Shown: positions 6,170 through 9,284 of the stretch, one piece after another
Position numbering within the stretch: the stretch's first letter is position 1
Layout of the letters: each line of letters opens with the position of its first letter
Origin: an uncultured Clostridia bacterium
Lineage (GTDB): Bacteria; Bacillota; Clostridia; Oscillospirales; Oscillospiraceae
Assembly (NCBI GenBank): GCA_947177115.1
Contig: CAMWTG010000092.1
Span: forward strand, 1-9,284
Reading direction: 5' to 3'
DNA length: 9,284 nucleotides
Program-made: the position numbers and the translations under genes
The notes under the pieces: model-generated
Databases searched by the model: none
Told to the model about the DNA's origin: nothing
Seen by the model: the letters and a program-made list of their open reading frames with translations, nothing else

Positions 6170-6275
6170 GGTGCTTTGGCGGGCATCGCCTCTCCCGCAT
6201 CTCTCGGGTTTCCCCTGTCATGCCATCGGCGTGTGGCCGCAACGAAATTTACCACCTCAAAGCACCAGTTATCCT
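6170..6275 (-). ncRNA. Riboswitch-like structured leader RNA of unknown class
   Basis: Transcription is predicted to start near 6275. The domain is closed by a perfect 9-bp stem, GGUGCUUUG (6266-6258) with CAAAGCACC (6178-6170). Inside are GUGGU/GCCAC (6255-6251 with 6237-6233), GGG-AAA-CCC (6214-6206) and GCGGG/CCCGC (6198-6194 with 6183-6179). The loop of the last contains GGCG, which can pair with CGCC (6231-6228) as a pseudoknot. UGCGGCC (6241-6235) is fully complementary to GGCCGCA (6158-6152) in the terminator 5' arm, so an antiterminator can form. I compared it from memory with THF, SAM, TPP, cobalamin, glycine, ZTP, guanidine, FMN and PreQ1 riboswitches and saw no match. An independent small RNA is the main alternative. 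Confidence 0.55.
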
Positions 6276-6281
6276 ATGTTC

Positions 6282-6310
6282 AGTATAGCCGCTTTATTCA
6301 GATTTGTAAA
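6282..6310 (-). promoter_or_regulatory. Promoter of the methyltransferase leader
   Basis: On the minus strand TTTACA (-35, 6310-6305) and TATACT (-10, 6287-6282) are separated by exactly 17 bp, both 5/6 matches to consensus. The predicted start at about 6275 places it just before the 9-bp closing stem of the leader RNA. Confidence 0.7.
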
Positions 6311-6429
6311 GGATTTTTTTGTTCCTCAAATAATTGTTCCAGCGGGTTTCGCTGATCTTCCATGCAGAGATAACAGAATTTTTGAAGCCAGGAGAATCTT
6401 TAGAGGTATGTATCCGCGCCGCCGGCGGT

Positions 6430-6681
6430 TCATTCCTCCTCCGTCCACCGCTCACATCCTCCTTGGGGATCATCGGACAGACCCAGCAGGTAGTCGGCGG
6501 AGACGTGATAGTGACGGCAGATTTTTGCAATGTTTTCGGAGGTAGTAGTCCGCTTCCCGCTTTCCAGATCACTGACATTGTTCGGCCGTGTGCCAATGAT
6601 AACGCTCAGTTCCTTCTGCGTCTCATTATGCAATTTTCGAATTTCCTGAATTCGCTGACCGAACAATTCCTTTGAAAACAT
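6430..6681 (-). CDS. XRE-family helix-turn-helix repressor
   Basis: This 83-aa protein consists of one Cro/C1-type HTH domain, from about residue 6 to 66. The motif FGQRIQEIRKLHNETQKELS leads into the turn and the recognition helix RPNNVSDLESGKR (32-44). It ends with YHVSADYLLGLSD (58-70), the common end of XRE domains in Firmicutes. There is no effector domain, so it is likely a simple dimeric repressor. The ATG at 6681 has AAGGAG 5 nt upstream. The gene diverges from a small ORF unit at 6768. The 86-bp gap holds two near-identical palindromes overlapping the opposing promoter, so it probably represses that unit and itself. An antitoxin role is possible but is not shown by the sequence. Confidence 0.88.
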   Translation of the reverse strand: MFSKELFGQRIQEIRKLHNETQKELSVIIGTRPNNVSDLESGKRTTTSENIAKICRHYHVSADYLLGLSDDPQGGCERWTEEE

Positions 6682-6690
6682 AAACGCTCC

Positions 6691-6718
6691 TTGACAACCT
6701 CAGATTTTCTGATATAAT
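6691..6718 (+). promoter_or_regulatory. Consensus promoter for the small-ORF unit
   Basis: TTGACA (6691-6696) and TATAAT (6713-6718) are both perfect consensus hexamers with a 16-bp spacer. The first operator palindrome fills most of the spacer. Such a strong promoter under a tight repressor is typical of switchable accessory modules. Confidence 0.8.
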
Positions 6719-6745
6719 AACCCTATGAGCATCAGAAAATCTGAT
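6700..6745. promoter_or_regulatory. Paired XRE operator palindromes
   Basis: TCAGA-TTT-TCTGA (6700-6712) and ATCAGA-AAA-TCTGAT (6731-6745) are the same palindrome with inverted centre. Their centres are 32 bp apart, about three helical turns. Site 1 lies between the -35 and -10. Site 2 lies just downstream of the start point, within an outer CCCTAT/ATAGGG inverted repeat (6721-6726 and 6751-6756). The layout suggests cooperative binding of two dimers on one face. The assignment to the adjacent XRE protein is inferred from position. Confidence 0.7.
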
Positions 6746-6767
6746 ATAAAATAGGGAGAGCAATCAT

Positions 6768-7007
6768 ATGGGCACTTTAGAGAAAATTTACAACGGAGAC
6801 TATGACCTCAGCAAAGCGAGTGAGAATCTGCCCTTTTCCCTTCGCCTCAAAGAGAGGGCCTTTTGGGATGCCATAGAGGAGGGCATGGGCAAAGCCTTCA
6901 TCGAACGCCACTGGGACAGCCTCTGCAAGATCGAACATTTCCGCGACTACGCCAACTTCCGAGAAGGGTTTCGTCTAGGGGTGTCTTTGATGATGGAGTT
7001 AATGTAA
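6768..7007 (+). CDS. Small hypothetical protein, XRE-controlled
   Basis: This 79-aa soluble protein begins MGTLEKIYNGDYDLS and ends NFREGFRLGVSLMMELM. The layout, a short N-terminal YNGDYD-like segment, an acidic helical middle and a C-terminal F-X-X-GF-R-LG-X-X-LM-X-E helix, resembles small Firmicute proteins of the DUF6809 type as I recall. That match is from memory and is not certain. No catalytic motif, signal peptide or membrane segment is seen. The ATG at 6768 has AGGGAG about 9 nt upstream, inside the outer arm of the operator inverted repeat. It is driven by a consensus promoter under the XRE operators, and its stop codon overlaps the start of a possible 45-aa ORF. Confidence 0.72.
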   Translation: MGTLEKIYNGDYDLSKASENLPFSLRLKERAFWDAIEEGMGKAFIERHWDSLCKIEHFRDYANFREGFRLGVSLMMELM

Positions 7008-7144
7008 TGTCCAGCACCCCGGGGAGTTCGCCCCGCTATACGGTAGGGGCCGCCGACACGCATGCTAAAATAGACGCAGAAGAGGAACGAAGCGGACGGC
7101 AGTCAGTTCAGACAAAACTGACTGTGCCTCGGGCGCAAAACTAA
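7007..7144 (+). CDS. Possible translationally coupled 45-aa ORF
   Basis: The stop of the 79-aa gene overlaps an ATG as TAATG. GGAG (6995-6998) lies 8 nt before this ATG, a proper ribosome binding site. The 45-aa product is hydrophilic, with the charged stretch HAKIDAEEERSGRQSVQTK in its second half. I recognise no family. The stop is 24 nt before a strong terminator, so the ORF fits exactly within the transcript. Against it, the region also forms hairpins, including CAGTCAGTT/AACTGACTG around 7100-7125, and might act only as RNA or be a degraded gene end. Confidence 0.35.
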   Translation: MSSTPGSSPRYTVGAADTHAKIDAEEERSGRQSVQTKLTVPRAQN

Positions 7145-7167
7145 TAACTCCCGTAAATTTAAGGAGT

Positions 7168-7195
7168 CCAGAACCATTGGTTCTGGTGGCTTTTT
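7168..7195 (+). terminator. Terminator of the small-ORF unit
   Basis: CCAGAACC-ATT-GGTTCTGG (7168-7186) is a perfect 8-bp stem with a 3-nt loop, followed by TGGCTTTTT. It ends the plus-strand transcript that begins near 6725. Confidence 0.75.
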
Positions 7196-7225
7196 GCCTA
7201 CTTTTTGTCCATACAAAAAGTAGGC
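7196..7225. repeat. Dispersed palindrome, copy 2 (TACTTTTTGT/ACAAAAAGTA)
   Basis: GCCTACTTTTTGT (7196-7208) and ACAAAAAGTAGGC (7213-7225) form a perfect 13-bp inverted repeat around CCAT. The core and loop length match copy 1 at 5170-5199. The outer pairs are GCC/GGC here and GGG/CCC there, so pairing is kept while sequence changes. Copy 2 overlaps the U-rich tail of the preceding terminator. Confidence 0.75.
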
Positions 7226-7232
7226 GCGGAGT

Positions 7233-7253
7233 CCGGGGGCGCGCAGCCCCCGG
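7233..7253. repeat. GC-rich hairpin next to palindrome copy 2
   Basis: CCGGGGGC-GCGCA-GCCCCCGG is a perfect 8-bp stem with no U-tract on either strand. A GC-rich hairpin also follows copy 1 at a similar distance (5209-5232), so the AT-rich and GC-rich hairpins may form a composite repeat unit. Confidence 0.5.
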
Positions 7254-7300
7254 GGTAACGACAAGAAACGGCCCCCGTGCCACCCGCAGGGCGGCAGATA

Positions 7301-7333
7301 AGAAAACCCCTGGCGGCGGGACGCCGCCAGGGG
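7301..7333 (-). terminator. Terminator of fhs
   Basis: On the minus strand an 11-bp perfect stem, CCCCTGGCGGC/GCCGCCAGGGG (7333-7323 with 7317-7307), is followed by TTTTCTTAT. It begins 13 nt past the fhs stop codon. Confidence 0.85.
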
Positions 7334-7346
7334 TCATAAAGAGATC

Positions 7347-9158
7347 TTAGAACAGACCGGAAACCTTACCTGTCTCAGTGTCCACATCGACGCGGCGGTA
7401 CGCCGGGTCAGAACTGGTGCCGGGCATCATGGAAATGGTACCGGCCATGGGGCACAGGAACTTGGCTCCGCCGTACTCCAGGATGTCGCGGATGGGCAGA
7501 CGCCAGCCCTTGGGCACGCCCTTCCAGCTGGGCTCGTGGCTCAGGGACAGATGGGTCTTGACCATCATGGTGCAGTAATCGGCGTACTTGGGATCGCTCT
7601 CGAACCGCTTGGCCTTCTCCAGGGCCAGAGGAGCCCAGTCCACGCCGTCCGCGCCGTACACTTCCTTGGCGATCTTCTCCACGCGCTCGCGCAGGGGCAT
7701 CTCCAGAGGATAGAGGAACTTGATCTCGTTGGACTCCTTGCAGGCGTCCACAACGGTCTCGGCCAGCTCGATGGCGCCCTCGCCGCCCAGCCGCCAGTGG
7801 TTGCTCAGAGCGCAGCGGACGCCCTTCTCGGCGCACAGCTTCCGCAGCAGGGCGATCTCCGCCTCGGTGTCGGTGTAGAATTGGTTGATGCAGACCACGG
7901 GCACGATGCCGGACTTCTTGATGGTCTCCACATGGTGGAACAGGTTCTCGGTGCCCTTCTCCAGCAGCTCCAGGTTCTCCTTGGTGTACTCCTCGGGCAG
8001 AGGACGGCCGGCGACCACGGTGGGGCCGCCGCCGTGCATCTTCAGAGCGCGGATGGTGGCGACCAGCACAGACACGTTGGGGGTCAGGCCGCTCAGGCGG
8101 CTCTTCACGTTCCAGAACTTCTCAAAGCCGATGTCGGCGGCGAAGCCGGACTCGGTGACATGGTAATCAAACAGCTTCAGCGCCAGCCGGTCGCCGATGA
8201 CGGAGGACTGGCCGATGGCGATGTTGGCAAAGGGGCCAGCGTGGATCAGCACGGGCTGATGCTCCACGGTGTAGCAGACGGTGGGGTTGATGCAGTTGCG
8301 CATCCAGGCGGTCATGGCGCCGGCGACCTCCAGATCCTCGGTGGTCACGGGCTCGCCCTTGCGGTTGTAGGCCACAACGATCTTGCCGATCCGCTCGCGC
8401 AGGTCCTTCAGGTCCTTGGCAACGGCCAGGATCGCCATCAGCTCGGAGCCCACGGCGATGCCGAACTTGCTCTCCATGAGGTAGCCGTCCTTGTTGCCGC
8501 CCACGCCGATGATGATGTTGCGCAGACCCTGGGCGCAGAAGTCCAGGACCCAGCCCATCTCCACGCGCTTGGGATCGATGTCCAGGCGCTTCAGGCCCCG
8601 CTTGGCCAGCTGCTCATCGTCATAGTTGCGCTCGTGCTGCATACGGGCGTTCAGCGCCACCATGGCCAGGTTGTGGGCGTTCATGATGTCGTTGATGTCG
8701 CCGGTGAGGCCCAGGGAGAACTCGGTCATGGGCATCAGCAGGGCGTTGCCGCCGCCGGCGGCGGTGCCCTTGACGTTCATGGTGGGTCCGCCGGAGGGCT
8801 GGCGCAGGCAGCCGCCCACGTTCTTGCCGATCTTGCCCAGGCCCTCGATGAGGCCCAGGGAGACGGTGCTCTTGCCCTCGCCCAGGGGGGTGGGGGTGAT
8901 GGCGGTGACCTCAATGAACTTGCCATCGGGCTTGTCCTTGAGGCGGTTCATGATCTTGATAAAGTCCAGCTTGGGAGTCTTGCCGTAGGGGATGATCTCA
9001 TCCGGTTCCAGGCCCAGCTTCTTGCGGAACTCCTCCACGGGCGGCAGCGTGCGCTCCGCCTCCTCCGCGATCTGCCAGTCCTTGTACTCGGTGGGATCGA
9101 GGGTCACCCGCCCGGTCACCGGGTCAACATACTTGCCGTCCTTGAATTCGATTGCCAT
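7347..9158 (-). CDS. fhs: Formate-tetrahydrofolate ligase (long form)
   Basis: This 603-aa cytoplasmic enzyme joins formate to THF using ATP, giving 10-formyl-THF, the entry step of the folate one-carbon branch and of the Wood-Ljungdahl methyl branch. The P-loop ITPTPLGEGKST is at residues 87-98. RQPSGGPTMNVKGTAAGGG is at 119-137 and MTEFSLGLTGDINDIMNAHNL at about 144-164. The C-terminus MPGTSSDPAYRRVDVD...GLF is typical of the family. The usual bacterial enzyme is about 556 aa. This one has about 45 extra residues, and its PLGEGKS loop and MTEFSLGLTGDI motif recall the ligase domain of eukaryotic C1-THF synthase. The ATG at 9158 has AAGGAGG 6 nt upstream. It is monocistronic, with its own -10 element and strong terminator, and lies 2.3 kb from the fchA-folD operon. 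Confidence 0.95.
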   Translation of the reverse strand: MAIEFKDGKYVDPVTGRVTLDPTEYKDWQIAEEAERTLPPVEEFRKKLGLEPDEIIPYGKTPKLDFIKIMNRLKDKPDGKFIEVTAITPTPLGEGKSTVSLGLIEGLGKIGKNVGGCLRQPSGGPTMNVKGTAAGGGNALLMPMTEFSLGLTGDINDIMNAHNLAMVALNARMQHERNYDDEQLAKRGLKRLDIDPKRVEMGWVLDFCAQGLRNIIIGVGGNKDGYLMESKFGIAVGSELMAILAVAKDLKDLRERIGKIVVAYNRKGEPVTTEDLEVAGAMTAWMRNCINPTVCYTVEHQPVLIHAGPFANIAIGQSSVIGDRLALKLFDYHVTESGFAADIGFEKFWNVKSRLSGLTPNVSVLVATIRALKMHGGGPTVVAGRPLPEEYTKENLELLEKGTENLFHHVETIKKSGIVPVVCINQFYTDTEAEIALLRKLCAEKGVRCALSNHWRLGGEGAIELAETVVDACKESNEIKFLYPLEMPLRERVEKIAKEVYGADGVDWAPLALEKAKRFESDPKYADYCTMMVKTHLSLSHEPSWKGVPKGWRLPIRDILEYGGAKFLCPMAGTISMMPGTSSDPAYRRVDVDTETGKVSGLF

Positions 9159-9171
9159 AGGAATCCTCCTT

Positions 9172-9209
9172 GTTCCCGGTAGATTTCCCCACCCCCGGGA
9201 AAAATTATA
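9172..9209 (-). promoter_or_regulatory. Probable fhs promoter -10 and leader hairpin
   Basis: On the minus strand TATAAT (9209-9204) lies about 45 bp upstream of the fhs ATG in an A/T-rich patch within GC-rich DNA. No good -35 is seen at 16-18 bp. Just downstream, TTCCCGG/CCGGGAA (9202-9196 with 9179-9173) can form a 7-bp hairpin that ends right before the ribosome binding site. Confidence 0.45.
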
Positions 9210-9249
9210 TTTTGACGCCGCGCTTCAATCGTCCTCGACCCCGGCGCAA

Positions 9250-9281
9250 ATAACAAAGATCTGTCTGCGGCCCCGCCGCAG
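9250..9281 (-). terminator. Possible terminator of a gene beyond the right edge
   Basis: CTGCGGC-CCC-GCCGCAG (9265-9281) is a perfect 7-bp stem. On the minus strand it is followed by a moderately U-rich ACAGATCTTTGTTATTT. It could end a minus-strand gene lying outside the window. The U-tract is interrupted, so confidence is low. Confidence 0.3.
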
Positions 9282-9284
9282 GAG

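Noticed and set aside
6170..6275. THF riboswitch, given the folate genes nearby
   Set aside because: The conserved THF aptamer segments I recall (the GGAGAGUAG start and GGUGAAUC-GCAUCC end) are absent. The gene directly downstream is a methyltransferase, not a folate gene.
6298..6363. 21-aa ORF on the minus strand (MEDQRNPLEQLF...)
   Set aside because: It reads like protein but has no ribosome binding site. It ends just upstream of the leader promoter's -35 and has a stop shortly upstream in frame. It may be a gene remnant but cannot be supported.
7536..9182. 548-codon open frame on the plus strand opposite fhs
   Set aside because: It is antisense to an unmistakable fhs gene. The composition (HGAQGL-type low complexity) matches a reverse-strand shadow.
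1..9284. CRISPR arrays, tRNA and rRNA genes
   Set aside because: No regularly spaced direct repeats, no tRNA T-loop and acceptor pattern and no rRNA-like conserved blocks were seen on either strand.

Overview
The window looks like chromosomal DNA of a GC-rich anaerobic Firmicute of the Oscillospiraceae type (Flavonifractor, Pseudoflavonifractor or Intestinimonas-like). This rests on the set of one-carbon genes, the strongly GC-biased third codon positions, the strong AGGAGG-type ribosome binding sites and the dispersed palindromes built on TACTTTTTGT/ACAAAAAGTA. The assignment is inference from style; no rRNA or other marker gene is present.

Layout, left to right. (1) 1-96: a non-coding edge with two direct repeats and a small hairpin, possibly the end of an insertion element. 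(2) 97-1495: a divergent pair, an HxlR-family regulator (minus) and a radical SAM enzyme (plus), sharing a 120-bp intergenic region with a GGTACT/AGTACC operator. (3) 1500-1570: two oppositely oriented hairpin terminators between convergent genes. (4) 5081 down to 1597 (minus): a tight cluster fchA - folD - DUF1576 membrane protein - 5-formyl-THF cyclo-ligase, with gaps of 29, 12 and 45 nt. (5) 5082-7346: a more accessory-looking stretch. It holds a hairpin cluster, a SAM-dependent methyltransferase behind a riboswitch-like leader, a divergent XRE repressor and small-ORF unit with paired operators, and a second copy of the TACTTTTTGT palindrome. (6) 7347-9158 (minus): fhs, a long-form formate-THF ligase, with its own -10 element and terminator.

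The metabolic theme is folate one-carbon chemistry. Fhs makes 10-formyl-THF from formate, FchA interconverts 10-formyl-THF and methenyl-THF, FolD reduces methenyl-THF to methylene-THF, and the cyclo-ligase returns 5-formyl-THF to the pool. FolD lacks the usual Tyr-X3-Lys spacing, which fits with FchA supplying the cyclohydrolase step. The polytopic DUF1576 protein is locked inside this operon and has no assigned function.

The most striking non-coding element is the minus-strand leader at 6275-6110 in front of the methyltransferase. It has a near-consensus promoter, a domain closed by a perfect 9-bp stem, an intrinsic terminator, a 7-bp antiterminator partner inside the domain, and a hairpin that covers the Shine-Dalgarno sequence. 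It matches no riboswitch class I can recall and is the best candidate here for an undescribed regulatory RNA.
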